This document shows positions 18,200 to 27,486 of a stretch of 64,000 bases of DNA, piece after piece. Position 1 is the stretch's first letter, and every line of letters begins with the position of its first letter. The position numbers and the translations under genes were made by a program. The notes beneath the pieces are model-generated. The model was not told the DNA's origin, searched no databases, and saw nothing but the letters and a program-made list of their open reading frames with translations. Origin of the DNA: Isobaculum melis (GTDB lineage: Bacteria > Bacillota > Bacilli > Lactobacillales > Carnobacteriaceae); the NCBI RefSeq assembly GCF_900111355.1, contig NZ_FOHA01000002.1:1-64000 (forward strand), read 5' to 3'.

Positions 18200-18570
18200 T
18201 TAAACTATGATTACATGTTGTGCTCTCACACAACCACAAGTTCGGGAAAGTGAATATTTACTTGTCTTACATTTATTTAAGATGCAAATGTAACAAGTTG
18301 CGTGTGGTTTCATTTAATAAAGGAGAAGTCTGTCCTTTATTTGTTAAATCGTGTGAAGAAATGTTGGTCAAGCTTAGGTACAAGATTTTGTTTTCAACGC
18401 CTTTTAAGAACGAATCATTCTAAAAGTCGAGATAAAATAAGCATAAAAATTAAGATTTGAATGGTATCAATTTGAGGCCTGTCCTTAGGGAAAATCAGCT
18501 TCAACGTTGAAAAATTCAATCTATCCCCTGTCTCATTAAGAAACAGGACACTATTAAAGGAGAGATAAAG
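18200..18570 (+). promoter_or_regulatory. Long structured 5' leader of rpoY-rnjA
   Basis: A -10-like TATGAT (about 18205-18210) precedes about 350 nt without a convincing gene. Hairpins seen on the plus strand: AACCACA (18232-18238) with TGTGGTT (18303-18309) enclosing ACTTG..TTACATTT (18260-18274) with AAATGTAA.CAAGT (18286-18298); AATAAAGGA (18316-18324) with TCCTTTATT (18333-18341); and CCTGT (18527-18531) with ACAGG (18543-18547), just before the rpoY SD. A 20-codon open frame at 18361-18423 has only a weak SD. 17977-18199 is AT-rich and holds the exporter promoter area. Confidence 0.5.
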
Positions 18571-18783
18571 ATGATTTATAAAGTACAATATCAAGAAACA
18601 AAAGTAAGAAATCCAAAACGTGAGGATACAAGAGCTTTATTTATTGAAGCTGAAAATGATGTAGAAGCACGTTCAATATTAGAAAAAAATACCCCTTACA
18701 ATATTGAATATGTTCAAGTTATCGAAGGTAAACACCTTGCCTATGAACAACAAAACCCAGAATTTACTTTGGTGGAGTTTTAA
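18571..18783 (+). CDS. rpoY: RNA polymerase epsilon subunit RpoY (YkzG, DUF1447)
   Basis: Small accessory subunit of firmicute RNA polymerase, 70 aa. The N-terminus (MIYKVQYQETKVRNPKREDT) and the ALFIEAENDVEARSIL and YNIEYVQ segments match the RpoY family, and the length is exactly typical. SD AAAGGAGAGATAAAG precedes ATG 18571. It is followed three bases later by rnjA, the conserved firmicute pairing. Confidence 0.92.
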   Translation: MIYKVQYQETKVRNPKREDTRALFIEAENDVEARSILEKNTPYNIEYVQVIEGKHLAYEQQNPEFTLVEF

Positions 18784-18786
18784 TTC

Positions 18787-20457
18787 ATGAAACTTTCGAT
18801 TAAAAATAATGAAGCGGCTGTCTTCGGTATTGGTGGTTTAGGGGAAATCGGAAAAAACACTTATGGTGTACAATTCCAAGATGAAATTATCATTGTGGAT
18901 GCTGGTGTTAAATTTCCAGAAGATGAGTTATTAGGAATCGACTATGTGATTCCTGATTACAGCTATATTATTCAAAACATTCATAAAGTCAAAGGGTTAA
19001 TTATCACCCATGGTCATGAAGATCATATTGGTGGAATTCCTTTCTTATTAAAACAAGCAAATATTCCAATTTATGCTGGACCTCTTGCACTAGCATTGAT
19101 TCGCAATAAATTAGATGAGCATGGTTTATTACGTGATGCAGTCTTACATCAAATTGGTGAAGAGGATGTCATTAAGTTCAGAAAAACAAGTATTAGCTTT
19201 TTTAGAACAACCCATAGTATTCCAGATGCTTTAGGTGTAGTTGTTAAAACACCACCTGGTAATATTGTCTTAACTGGTGACTTTAAATTTGATTTTACAC
19301 CTGTTGGCGAACCAGCTAATTTACACAAAATGGCACGAATTGGTGAGGAAGGCGTTCTTGCTCTCTTATCTGATAGTACCAATGCACAGGTTCCTAACTT
19401 TACAAAATCAGAGCGTTTGGTTGGCGAAACGATTACAAGTATTCTCCAAAAAGTTGAAGGTCGTATTATTTTTGCTACCTTTGCTTCTAACATGTTCCGT
19501 TTAGAACAAGTGGCAAATGCTGCAGTGAAAACAGGTAGAAAAATTGCAGTCTTTGGTCGTAGTATGGAAACAGCTATGGTGACTGGTCGTGAATTAGGCT
19601 ATATCACAGCACCTAAGGAAACCTTTGTAGAACCGCAGGAAATCAATCAATTTCCTGCAAATGAAGTGATTATTTTATGTACTGGCTCACAAGGCGAACC
19701 AATGGCTGCCCTTTCACGGATTGCCAATGGTACACATCGACAAATTTCAATTCAGCCAGATGATACTGTGATTTTCTCAAGTTCACCGATTCCTGGAAAC
19801 ACAACGAGTGTCAATAAAGTGATTAACCTCCTTTCTGAAGCTGGTGCTGAAGTGATTCATGGGAAGGTCAACAATATCCATACTTCTGGTCATGGTGGCC
19901 AACAAGAACAAAAATTGATGTTACGTTTAATGAAGCCTAAATATTTTATTCCCGTTCATGGGGAGTTTCGTATGCAAAAAGTTCATGCTGGTTTAGCAGA
20001 ACAAGTTGGTGTACCAAAAGAAAATTGCTTTATTTTAGGCAATGGTGATGTAGTCGCTTTAACTGCTGATTCTGCTAGATTTGCTGGTCATTTTAATGCT
20101 GGTGATGTTTATGTAGATGGTAAAGGAATTGGGGATATCGGCAATGTGGTCTTAAGAGATCGTCGTACCCTTTCTGAAGAAGGTTTAGTTGTTGTGGTTG
20201 TAACAGTTGATATGAAACGCAAAGAAATATTAGCTGGTCCAGACCTCCTTTCTCGTGGCTTTATCTATATGCGTGAATCAGGTGATTTAATCAAAGAAGG
20301 ACAACATGTACTATTCCATCACTTGAAAAAAGCTTTAGCAGCGGATGAAGTTTCTGAACAAACATTAAAAACTGCGATTATTGATGCTTTACAGCCTTTC
20401 CTATATGAGAAAACAGAACGTAAACCAATGATTTTACCAATTATTATGCCCGTTTAA
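18787..20457 (+). CDS. rnjA: Ribonuclease J1
   Basis: Metallo-beta-lactamase/beta-CASP ribonuclease with 5'-3' exonuclease and endonuclease activity, central to mRNA decay and rRNA maturation in Firmicutes; 556 aa, the usual length. The zinc motif HGHEDH (about residue 74) and GDFKFDFTP are in the MBL core. The beta-CASP region includes [14 protein letters not shown], and PVHGEFRM and HTSGHG supply later active-site histidines. The start has GGTGGAG in the end of rpoY. It is cotranscribed with rpoY and ended by the hairpin at 20460-20510. Confidence 0.96.
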   Translation: MKLSIKNNEAAVFGIGGLGEIGKNTYGVQFQDEIIIVDAGVKFPEDELLGIDYVIPDYSYIIQNIHKVKGLIITHGHEDHIGGIPFLLKQANIPIYAGPLALALIRNKLDEHGLLRDAVLHQIGEEDVIKFRKTSISFFRTTHSIPDALGVVVKTPPGNIVLTGDFKFDFTPVGEPANLHKMARIGEEGVLALLSDSTNAQVPNFTKSERLVGETITSILQKVEGRIIFATFASNMFRLEQVANAAVKTGRKIAVFGRSMETAMVTGRELGYITAPKETFVEPQEINQFPANEVIILCTGSQGEPMAALSRIANGTHRQISIQPDDTVIFSSSPIPGNTTSVNKVINLLSEAGAEVIHGKVNNIHTSGHGGQQEQKLMLRLMKPKYFIPVHGEFRMQKVHAGLAEQVGVPKENCFILGNGDVVALTADSARFAGHFNAGDVYVDGKGIGDIGNVVLRDRRTLSEEGLVVVVVTVDMKRKEILAGPDLLSRGFIYMRESGDLIKEGQHVLFHHLKKALAADEVSEQTLKTAIIDALQPFLYEKTERKPMILPIIMPV

Positions 20458-20459
20458 AA

Positions 20460-20510
20460 CAAAATAGGTTAAGATAAACTCTAATGGAGTGTTATCTTAA
20501 CCTATTTTTT
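20460..20510. terminator. Terminator after rnjA (bidirectional)
   Basis: Perfect 15-16 bp arms: AAATAGGTTAAGATAA (20462-20476) and TTATCTTAACCTATTT (20492-20507), running into TTTTTT. It also lies downstream of the convergent small gene at 20541. Confidence 0.85.
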
Positions 20511-20540
20511 ATTGTGTTTCAGCTAAAGCTGATAGCTTAT

Positions 20541-20777
20541 TTAAAGATTGGAATCATTTAATATTTCTCGACCTTTACTGGTCAAGCCTTTAATAATTTG
20601 AAAATCAGTTTGCGAATGACTTGGAACTGTAATCACATAACCCGCTTCAACTAATGCCACAATCAGAGGCTGCGCATCCTCCCCAGTACTTAGCTTAAGC
20701 CCCGTTGTACTTTCATGTAATAATCTACCATGTTTAATATCATTAAGTATTTCAATATGCCCGTTATCCATCATCAT
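20541..20777 (-). CDS. Small conserved hypothetical protein
   Basis: Soluble 78-aa protein, not recognised. It begins MMMDNGHIEILNDIKHGRLL and ends in ITVPSHSQTDFQIIKGLTSKGREIL. The helix content and a GYVIT..FQIIKGLTSKGRE stretch look like a small winged-helix domain, an impression only. ATG 20777 is used because GAGGTGA lies 5 bases upstream; the open frame extends to 20795. It is divergent from the GNAT gene and convergent with rnjA. Confidence 0.6.
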   Translation of the reverse strand: MMMDNGHIEILNDIKHGRLLHESTTGLKLSTGEDAQPLIVALVEAGYVITVPSHSQTDFQIIKGLTSKGREILNDSNL

Positions 20778-20918
20778 TTTCTTCACCTCTTTCATACCCT
20801 ACCTACTTAGTATAACAGATATTAGAAAAAAAGTTTTGAGGAAGAGAGAATACCTCTAGTTTCCCACTTTTATTTATGATAGAATAAGAACAATTTATCA
20901 TACGAGGAGTGATAGGAG

Positions 20919-21464
20919 ATGAAATTACTAGAAACAGAAAGATTATTTTTACGACCTTGGCAAAAAACGGATGTCGCTGATTTATACGATTATGCAAAAT
21001 TGCCTAATGTTGGCCCTCAAGCTGGTTGGGCACCACATCAAAATCTAGCGGAAAGCCAAAAGATATTGGAGATGTTTATTGCTGAAGATGATACTTGGGC
21101 TGTCGTGTTAAAAGAAGAGAACAAGGTCATTGGTGCAGTTGGCCTACATGATAGAAAACCAAAAGAAGAGCTAGCTCATTTACCACAAAGAGAAATTGGT
21201 TATGTGCTTCATCCCGATTATTGGGGCAATGGTTATATGCCAGAAGCTGTCAAAAAAGTGATTGATTTTAGTTTTAATGAATTAAAGCTAGCCTTATTAT
21301 GGTGTGGACATTATGACTTCAATGAAAAGTCTAGACGGGTTGTTCAAAAAGTTGGCTTTCAATTTGAATTTGAAAAAGAAACCATATTGACTAGATTAGA
21401 CCATTCTAAAGTGATAGAGCTTTTCTATAGCCTATCTGCTTCTGATAACGAGATTAACGAGTAG
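20919..21464 (+). CDS. GNAT family N-acetyltransferase (RimJ/RimL-like)
   Basis: Cytosolic acetyl-CoA-dependent transferase of 181 aa. The N-terminal LETERLFLRPW is the usual opening of the RimJ/RimL branch. WAVVLKEENKVIGAVGL forms the central strands, and IGYVLHPDYWGNGYMPEAV is the acetyl-CoA-binding motif A. The target could be a ribosomal protein N-terminus or a small molecule. SD GAGGAG lies 9 bases before ATG 20919. The transcript would run into structured repeat B. Confidence 0.85.
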   Translation: MKLLETERLFLRPWQKTDVADLYDYAKLPNVGPQAGWAPHQNLAESQKILEMFIAEDDTWAVVLKEENKVIGAVGLHDRKPKEELAHLPQREIGYVLHPDYWGNGYMPEAVKKVIDFSFNELKLALLWCGHYDFNEKSRRVVQKVGFQFEFEKETILTRLDHSKVIELFYSLSASDNEINE

Positions 21465-21510
21465 ATACTCAAAGCTAAAAAGAAGCCCTATAATTTATCA
21501 TTCAAAAAAA

Positions 21511-21880
21511 TGAGGCTGAGACAAAAGGCGTTTAGGTTCGAGCAATTGGAGCAAAAGACGAACAATTGTCATGCCTCTTGTCATGCCTCTTAGGATTTTT
21601 AATCCTTAGAGACATGATACAGATCGAACTTGTTCGACTCTGATCCTTATTTTCTTTCCTTAGAGACATGATACAAATCGAACAGCGTTCGACTTTGTTC
21701 CTTATTCAATGTTTTGTGAACCAAGTAGGTATCAATCAGCATCTGTTCACTGCGTTTACAGTGGTTCTTGACAATTGCCGAAGAACCTGCCTTTTGGCCA
21801 CCGTTTATGGAGGCAACTTATGTCTTTTTAGAAGCAATTAAGGGGACGAGATAAAACTTTTGAGTTTTGTCTCGTCCCCA
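21511..21880 (-). repeat. Structured intergenic repeat, copy B (inverted)
   Basis: Same element as copies A and C but in the opposite orientation, 370 bp, lying 3' of the GNAT gene. It opens GAGGCTGAGACAAAAGGCG and closes with the hairpin GGGGACGAGATAAAAC / GTTTTGTCTCGTCCCC (21842-21879), which can act as a terminator for plus-strand transcripts. Relative to copy A two internal stretches are missing; one deletion is bounded by the direct repeat TACCTACT. It retains both TCGAAC..GTTCGA hairpin units. 21465-21510 and 21881-22033 show nothing further. Confidence 0.85.
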
Positions 21881-22033
21881 AATTCTATGCTGCGCTTATT
21901 TAGTATGTATCTCATCTAGGTTGTCTGAAAGTAAATAAGCATTCTTAGGTGTAACTCAACTATACCATAAAATGATTCTAACAAAGAAAAATGTATCATA
22001 TATTCACACAATTAGTTTCTTGTGTTAAAAATA

Positions 22034-22792
22034 CTATTTAACAGTTTTCTTGATTAATAAACGTGTGGTCAACCAAGCCGTAATTGGAATAATCAAAATC
22101 GCACCTAAGCCCACACATAAAACAGAAATTACCTCTGAGCTAAAAACTTTTGTATTCACAAGCGTACCTAATGAATAATTTAAATCCTTTACCCAAATAA
22201 TCAAAGCTAAATAACCACCAACAAAAGCAAAAAATAAGGTATTGGTTGTTGTCCCTAAAATATCCCCACCAATTGACATTCCTGAACAAAATAACGCTTT
22301 ACGACTGATTGCTGGATGATGGAAGAAGACTTCATTCATAGATGAAGCAATGGCAATGGAAGTATCTGTTACTGCACCAATCATCCCCATAATCATCATT
22401 GACATCGCAATTTTTTCAAAATTCACACCAATTTGTAACGAAAACATCCCCAGCTCTTCCACCTCTTCTTCACCAAATCCTTGAGTCATTGAAAAATGAA
22501 CCACAACAAAAATAACGGCTAATAAGATGCCAAGAGTTAAGAGTGTTGCATAAAAAGCTGCTTTCGTTTTCTGGGTAATCTCATTGATATAAAACAGATT
22601 GATTAAACTAATTAATATGCAAGCTACTAATGTAATGCTAATAGCTGCATCACGATAAGTTAGTAAAATAATGGTCACAAACGTAATAGCAAAATTTAAA
22701 AACAAAGCAATAAAAGAACGGATGCCTTTCCCTCGACCAATCCAATACATTAAACCAAATAGGATGATTGCAAGCACAACTAAAACATTCAT
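22034..22792 (-). CDS. YibE/F-like membrane protein
   Basis: Polytopic membrane protein of 252 aa, YibE/F family (role unknown), with about seven hydrophobic helices. The family-type stretch SMMIMGMIGAVTDTSIAIAS and the following SGMSIGGDILGTTTNTLFFAFVGGYLAL closely parallel the upstream partner (VGSLGAVMDIAITMSAAVYE and SGMEIGKDVMGTMANVLFFAYVSGAIPM). The two genes overlap by four bases and probably work together. Confidence 0.8.
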   Translation of the reverse strand: MNVLVVLAIILFGLMYWIGRGKGIRSFIALFLNFAITFVTIILLTYRDAAISITLVACILISLINLFYINEITQKTKAAFYATLLTLGILLAVIFVVVHFSMTQGFGEEEVEELGMFSLQIGVNFEKIAMSMMIMGMIGAVTDTSIAIASSMNEVFFHHPAISRKALFCSGMSIGGDILGTTTNTLFFAFVGGYLALIIWVKDLNYSLGTLVNTKVFSSEVISVLCVGLGAILIIPITAWLTTRLLIKKTVK

Positions 22793-23898
22793 TTTTTCTC
22801 ACTTCCTTTTTGAATAAACAAAATAGAAATCCATAAGCCGAGTGGAATCGTTAATACAATGCCAATACTTCCAGCTAAAGCCCTAGCCAATTCCAAAGAA
22901 AGATTCATTGCAGTTGTATAGCCGATAGCTGCACCATTTCTTAAATAAAGAATCATCATTGGAATAGCGCCACTCACATAAGCAAAAAATAAAACATTCG
23001 CCATCGTTCCCATGACATCTTTTCCTATTTCCATACCGGATTTCAATAACGCTTTAGATTCAATCGCTGGATTTTTAGCATATAACTCATAGACTGCTGC
23101 TGACATGGTGATTGCAATATCCATTACCGCTCCTAAAGAACCTACTAAAATACTAGCTAAAAAGACTTCTCTAGGCGAACGCGTTAGAAACTGCATTTCT
23201 TCAAATCTCAGCCCTCTTTCTCCTGTTAGCTTCATCACAGCATAAGCAATCCCAACCGCTATAAAAGTACCTGCCAATGTGGTTAAAATAGCTGCATACG
23301 CTTTACCATTACAACCACTCACAAGTAAAAGCGAGGTCACAGTGAAGAAAACAACTGTTAAGCTCATCACTAAAAATAAATTAGCACCTTGAGAATCTGT
23401 ATATTGACTTAGAGCCACAGATAAAATCACAACATTCAGCCCCAAGCTAATCGCAGATAAAAGACCTTTCTTTTTGCCAATAATGACTAAAACAAAAAGA
23501 AATAACCAGCCTAGACAAACGAGGGTAGTGTCTCTTTTAACACCTTTAATTGAGGCAACAGATGTGCCATTACTTTGCTGATTAACCGTTACAAAAAGTT
23601 TATTGCCTATCCGATAATTTTGATCATATGCTTTAGAAACAGCATATTCATTTTTTAATACCACGGTCTCTCCTTGCTGGTCGCCATTTGTGAGCCTTGC
23701 TGTGATTTTTTGAGAGATTATTTGATCTTTATTCTGATTTAAATCAATGACCTCTTGTGGTGTACTCTCTTCCACCGCAGTAACTTGAGCGATTGTTGCT
23801 TGATAATATCGATCATTATTGAACACCAGTAAGATTGACACGACACAAGGAATAATGAATAGAAACCAAAGCCAATTTTTCTGGATTATTTTTTTCAA
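22789..23898 (-). CDS. YibE/F-like membrane protein with extracytoplasmic N-terminal domain
   Basis: YibE/F family, 369 aa. One N-terminal membrane helix, a beta-rich outside domain of about 100 residues (ending VNQQSNGTSVASIKGV), then about seven helices carrying the family segment described for its partner. I place the start at TTG 23898, with GAGG 8 bases upstream; GTG 23907 lies directly against that SD. It forms a two-gene unit with 22034-22792. Function of the family is not established. Confidence 0.78.
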   Translation of the reverse strand: MKKIIQKNWLWFLFIIPCVVSILLVFNNDRYYQATIAQVTAVEESTPQEVIDLNQNKDQIISQKITARLTNGDQQGETVVLKNEYAVSKAYDQNYRIGNKLFVTVNQQSNGTSVASIKGVKRDTTLVCLGWLFLFVLVIIGKKKGLLSAISLGLNVVILSVALSQYTDSQGANLFLVMSLTVVFFTVTSLLLVSGCNGKAYAAILTTLAGTFIAVGIAYAVMKLTGERGLRFEEMQFLTRSPREVFLASILVGSLGAVMDIAITMSAAVYELYAKNPAIESKALLKSGMEIGKDVMGTMANVLFFAYVSGAIPMMILYLRNGAAIGYTTAMNLSLELARALAGSIGIVLTIPLGLWISILFIQKGSEKK

Positions 23899-23986
23899 TT
23901 TAAACACCTCATGATCCGATTTCTAACGATTTTCTTTATCCTACATTTTAACATTTTTTTATCAAAATAGGCAGGTCATGATGATA

Positions 23987-24043
23987 GAATAAAAAATTCT
24001 TAATGATTTTCAGTTATGCTGAATCTCACTAAGAATTTTATTC
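23987..24043 (-). terminator. Terminator after FemABX gene
   Basis: Arms AATAAAAAATTCTTA (about 23988-24002) and TAAGAATTTTATT (24030-24042) enclose a second hairpin (TTCAG/CTGAA); the minus-strand side runs into TTTTTTATTC. Confidence 0.65.
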
Positions 24044-24051
24044 ATTGACTA

Positions 24052-25302
24052 TTAGACAAGATGTTTTTTCTTATTATATAAGTTAAACAAAGTTGGGCGA
24101 ATCGGTAAATAAAAATCTCCAACCAATTCTTCTGCAACAGCATTGAATCCACGCTTAAAGGTGAATACACCATAATCTGAAGCATCCTGATTAAAGTTAC
24201 CACTTGTACCATAAAAATTATAACGCGCATATTGATGCTCAATCCCATAATTCATCATATACCATTGAATCGCATATGGTCCATTGAATTTATTATATTC
24301 TGCATAGGAACCACCAGCTAAATAAAGCACTTCATCACCATATTGAATAAAGAAGGCAGTTGATAATGTCAATTGATCTCCATAACTAGCTTGCAGTGTC
24401 TTAGCTTCTTCAATTCTTTCTTGATTTAATGCAACTAATTCCTCTGCAGCTTTTATGTTTTTTTCAATTTTTTCATTTGGTTTCTTCTCAAGTTGAGTCG
24501 TTAATTTAGCTATTTTTTGTGCTTCTTTTTCTTTTATTTCTTCTAAAGATTTCAAGTACATTGGTAAATCAAGGTAAGCCAATGGTACTTTTACTCGATC
24601 ACTACCAAAGCCTTCATATAAAGAAGTATAATAGGCTAATTCGCGATTATAAAACCCTTTGCGTTCGCTAGTTTGATTGACAATATTGGCAAATAATTCC
24701 AGCTCTTCAAGCGGTAGCTCGCGAACTTTTACATACCCTTTATCTATTTTTTTAATCATTCTTTTACGTAGCTGATCCATTCCTTGCATTAAATCATCAG
24801 GCGTTTTCTCTTTTAAATCCAGTACCATCATCCAACGAACCTGAGATAAATCATTGAAGCCAGTTGTAAAACCACCATGGAGACAGCCTGCTTGTGTTAG
24901 GTTTGTTACAACCTGTTTGTTTTCAAAGCCATCCACCACAATGTCACCATTTTTATCATGCTCTTGGTATCGCACATAAGGATCAAATTTTAAATAAAGC
25001 GCCTTTTTAGCCTTTAAAAATTGCTTTAACTCTTTCATAAAAAAAGTAACAAGCTCCTGATTTTCATAATCCATTAAAATGCCTCGTTGTGCATAAAAAT
25101 AACGGAAAATTTTCAACACACTGGTGCCAACTAAAAAGCTAGCAGCAATCACTTCATTATTTTCTTTTGCTCCAACAATATAGCATTCATAGCCAGCCTT
25201 CTTTTTCATTTCATACTGCGGTAAGCTTTGCAGAAAATTTGCTTGTGGGTGATTCTTTGCAAAAAGATCATACTCTTCTGGCGTTAATTCTAAAAATTCC
25301 AT
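24052..25302 (-). CDS. FemABX-family peptidoglycan interpeptide aminoacyltransferase
   Basis: FemA/MurM-type enzyme that adds an amino acid from aminoacyl-tRNA to the lipid II stem peptide at the inner face of the membrane; 416 aa, the normal size. The first GNAT-like half starts LTPEEYDLFAKNHPQANFLQ. A coiled-coil arm (about 245-305, rich in Glu and Lys) carries the family's helical insertion. The C-terminal half has YLAGGSYAEYNKFNGPYAIQ and RYNFYGTSGNFN, typical of this family. Whether it adds Ala, Ser or another residue cannot be read from sequence. It is a single gene with its own terminator. Confidence 0.88.
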   Translation of the reverse strand: MEFLELTPEEYDLFAKNHPQANFLQSLPQYEMKKKAGYECYIVGAKENNEVIAASFLVGTSVLKIFRYFYAQRGILMDYENQELVTFFMKELKQFLKAKKALYLKFDPYVRYQEHDKNGDIVVDGFENKQVVTNLTQAGCLHGGFTTGFNDLSQVRWMMVLDLKEKTPDDLMQGMDQLRKRMIKKIDKGYVKVRELPLEELELFANIVNQTSERKGFYNRELAYYTSLYEGFGSDRVKVPLAYLDLPMYLKSLEEIKEKEAQKIAKLTTQLEKKPNEKIEKNIKAAEELVALNQERIEEAKTLQASYGDQLTLSTAFFIQYGDEVLYLAGGSYAEYNKFNGPYAIQWYMMNYGIEHQYARYNFYGTSGNFNQDASDYGVFTFKRGFNAVAEELVGDFYLPIRPTLFNLYNKKKHLV

Positions 25303-25566
25303 AGTTCCTCCATCTTATCCTTTAATTAAACGATTTTATTGGTTAGCAGATCATTTTTCCTACACATCATCAATAAACAATATTTAAAAAATGTGTCTTA
25401 TTTTTATCTGTCCATTCATTTAAACCTTGTTAACTCATTCGTATACGACTATTTTCCAATTACTATGATAGCATAACCACTCAAGAAATCAACTAAGTTT
25501 CTAGTAGCCATTCATAAGATACATAAAAAAATACACTATTTCTAAGCATTCCGGTTTAAAATAAAA
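25303..25566. other. Intergenic region, nothing recognised
   Basis: AT-rich stretch upstream of the FemABX gene; presumably holds its promoter. No gene, repeat or clear hairpin seen apart from the terminator described next to it. Confidence 0.4.
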
Positions 25567-25610
25567 AAGACAGTCAATTTCAAATTAAACTGCTTTGAAA
25601 TTGACTGTCT
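25567..25610 (-). terminator. Terminator after VOC gene
   Basis: Perfect 16-bp arms GACAGTCAATTTCAAA (25569-25584) and TTTGAAATTGACTGTC (25594-25609); on the minus strand it runs into TTTTTTATTTT. Confidence 0.85.
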
Positions 25611-25616
25611 ATTCAC

Positions 25617-26030
25617 TTAATCAATAGGATGATAATTTAATTTCCACTGCACACCAAATCGATCTGTTAATTGTGCATAAGTTGCACCCCATGGAGCTTT
25701 TCCAAGCGGTATATGGATTGTGCTATTTTCTGTCATTCGTTGATAAGCTACTTGAATTGTCTCTTCATCTTGAAATTGAAAAGATAAATTCACTAATGTT
25801 CCAGTGGTTGTTTGTTCTCCTAATGTATCTTCAAAATAGAGCAAATCCTCTCCATTTAAAGCTAATCGACCATGAGAAACCTTTCCTATAACTGCTGGAT
25901 CATTTTGATATTGTGGCATCTCGCTATAAACCTCAAACCATGATTGCTCCATATTAAACACATACCCATAATAATCCATTGCTTCTTTTGCTTCGCCATT
26001 AAAAATCAAATATGGAATTGTAATTGCCAC
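25617..26030 (-). CDS. VOC superfamily protein (PhnB/3-demethylubiquinone-methyltransferase-like)
   Basis: Vicinal-oxygen-chelate fold protein of the PhnB-like group, 137 aa. The opening ITIPYLIFNGEAKEAMDYY and the later LMFEDT-like segment (LLYFEDTLGEQTTTGTLVNL), IHIPLGKAPWGATYAQLTDRFG and VQWKLN are characteristic. The catalytic role is unknown for this subfamily. I use GTG 26030, since AAAGGGGGA lies 7 bases upstream; the open frame continues to 26084 without an SD. It follows the lipoprotein gene closely. Confidence 0.82.
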   Translation of the reverse strand: MAITIPYLIFNGEAKEAMDYYGYVFNMEQSWFEVYSEMPQYQNDPAVIGKVSHGRLALNGEDLLYFEDTLGEQTTTGTLVNLSFQFQDEETIQVAYQRMTENSTIHIPLGKAPWGATYAQLTDRFGVQWKLNYHPID

Positions 26031-26086
26031 TTTGTTGTCCCCCTTTATTTCTTCTATCATAACAAGTGAGCACCATAGATTCAATC

Positions 26087-26950
26087 TTAATATTGCAGAG
26101 TAGGGAGCTGTTCATAAGGAACCGTCACTTCTATAATCCCACTACTATAAGGTCCCAGGGCATAAGGATAATGGAAGAATGTAATTCCTTCAGGGGTTAA
26201 ATAAAAATTTTGACTCTCTTTTGTTTCCCTGCGAACCCACTCCTTTGCATCAGGAAAAAATCTTGTTTGATCTTCTTCAATCAATTGATCAAAAGCTTGG
26301 TAACAGCTTGTAATGACCGTATCCACTTCATCACCAAATAAATCACTTAATCGCAGTTCAACGCCGTTTTTCCGGTCAAAGACATGACTATTCCAGATAG
26401 GCATGCCATGGGCTCCCCCTTTATAGATATAACCATTATAGACAATATTTGTTAATTGATAATCAGAATAGGTAACATCATATCCCCGAACAAAACTACT
26501 TTTTAACGCAATTTGTTCTAGTGAACCTTTTTCTGAGAAGTAGGCATCCTGATAGAACTTCTCCTCAGATGTAAGATCACTTGATACCATTTGGTTAATG
26601 AGTCGATTCAGTCTGATTGCTGCAGGAGATGAGTCATTAAACTGTGGAATTTTAAAATCAATGCGCTGTACCTTCTCGCCAAGTTGATTGGTATTTTCTC
26701 TTTTATATTCATAGTAGCTTAAAAATGCATAGTCCTGATCTTGTTCTAAAAGCAAAGGAGCGATATTGGTAATCGCTAAGCCTGTACGACGCCAAGTCTG
26801 TAACCAAACATCTTCTATTTCTTTTTGTGCGGTTTTAGAAGTCCCTTCTGAGGCCAGGACTTGATGCGTTTTTTCTAATGAACAACCGATTAATATTGTG
26901 AATAGTATCATTATCATTACTAGTCTATGTAATGACTCTTTATGCTTCAT
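26087..26950 (-). CDS. DUF4163/DUF3298-domain lipoprotein
   Basis: Probable lipoprotein of 287 aa. The hydrophobic N-terminus ends in LIGC (lipobox). The body has the DUF4163-type segment (KIPQFND..AIRLNRLINQMV) and a C-terminal DUF3298-type domain (RLSDLFGDEVDTVIT to SGIIEVTVPYEQL), the combination found in RsiV- and PdaC-like extracytoplasmic proteins. No polysaccharide deacetylase or anti-sigma part is present. ATG 26950 has GGAGAAGGATGAA upstream; the frame runs on to GTG 26965. Function unknown, possibly envelope sensing. Confidence 0.78.
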   Translation of the reverse strand: MKHKESLHRLVMIMILFTILIGCSLEKTHQVLASEGTSKTAQKEIEDVWLQTWRRTGLAITNIAPLLLEQDQDYAFLSYYEYKRENTNQLGEKVQRIDFKIPQFNDSSPAAIRLNRLINQMVSSDLTSEEKFYQDAYFSEKGSLEQIALKSSFVRGYDVTYSDYQLTNIVYNGYIYKGGAHGMPIWNSHVFDRKNGVELRLSDLFGDEVDTVITSCYQAFDQLIEEDQTRFFPDAKEWVRRETKESQNFYLTPEGITFFHYPYALGPYSSGIIEVTVPYEQLPTLQY

Positions 26951-27353
26951 TTCATCCTTCTCCACTCTGTTGACTATTTTTTTATTTGCTTATAATAGAC
27001 AAGCTATTTTCTGGCATTATTTTTGTAATATTATAAAGTATAAACTGATTATTCCACTTATAAAATCATTTTACCCTAAAAGAATAATGAATACAAATGA
27101 CCTATCTAATTGATTATTTAGCGCTCAAATAACGAGTAGTCTTTTGGTAATAAAATAGCAAGAAAGAAGCTAATGGATTCCTGTTTAATAGTAGGTCATT
27201 TTTTAAAAACAACAATAAAGATCTCAATTTTTCAATCATAGGGGCTTCATTTACAACATTAAATACCTGATTATTTTAACGTTAACAACTTAACTTCCAT
27301 TAATTAAAGTCAGCATAACTTTGTCACAAATTTATCGCTGTCCTATAACAAAT
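26951..27353. other. AT-rich intergenic region, nothing recognised
   Basis: Upstream region of the DUF3298 lipoprotein and downstream of the WG-repeat gene. No gene, RNA or repeat recognised; open frames here lack an SD. Confidence 0.4.
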
Positions 27354-27388
27354 CAAAAAAAAGTGATAGCTGTTACGCAATCACTTTT
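27354..27388 (-). terminator. Terminator after WG-repeat gene
   Basis: Arms AAAAGTGA and TCACTTTT (27359-27366 / 27381-27388); the minus strand then runs into eight T. Confidence 0.65.
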
Positions 27389-27486
27389 CCTATAAAGTTG
27401 AACTACTAAGCGTCAAAGAGGCTAGTTGGTAGCCAATGATTGATACTTTTTGCTCGTCAGTTCCTACTCATTTTTCATAGAGCTAT

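Noticed and set aside
18220-18423. 67-codon frame and a nested 20-codon frame in the rpoY leader
   Set aside because: Weak SD, poor codon pattern, and the sequence is dominated by inverted repeats; treated as leader RNA.
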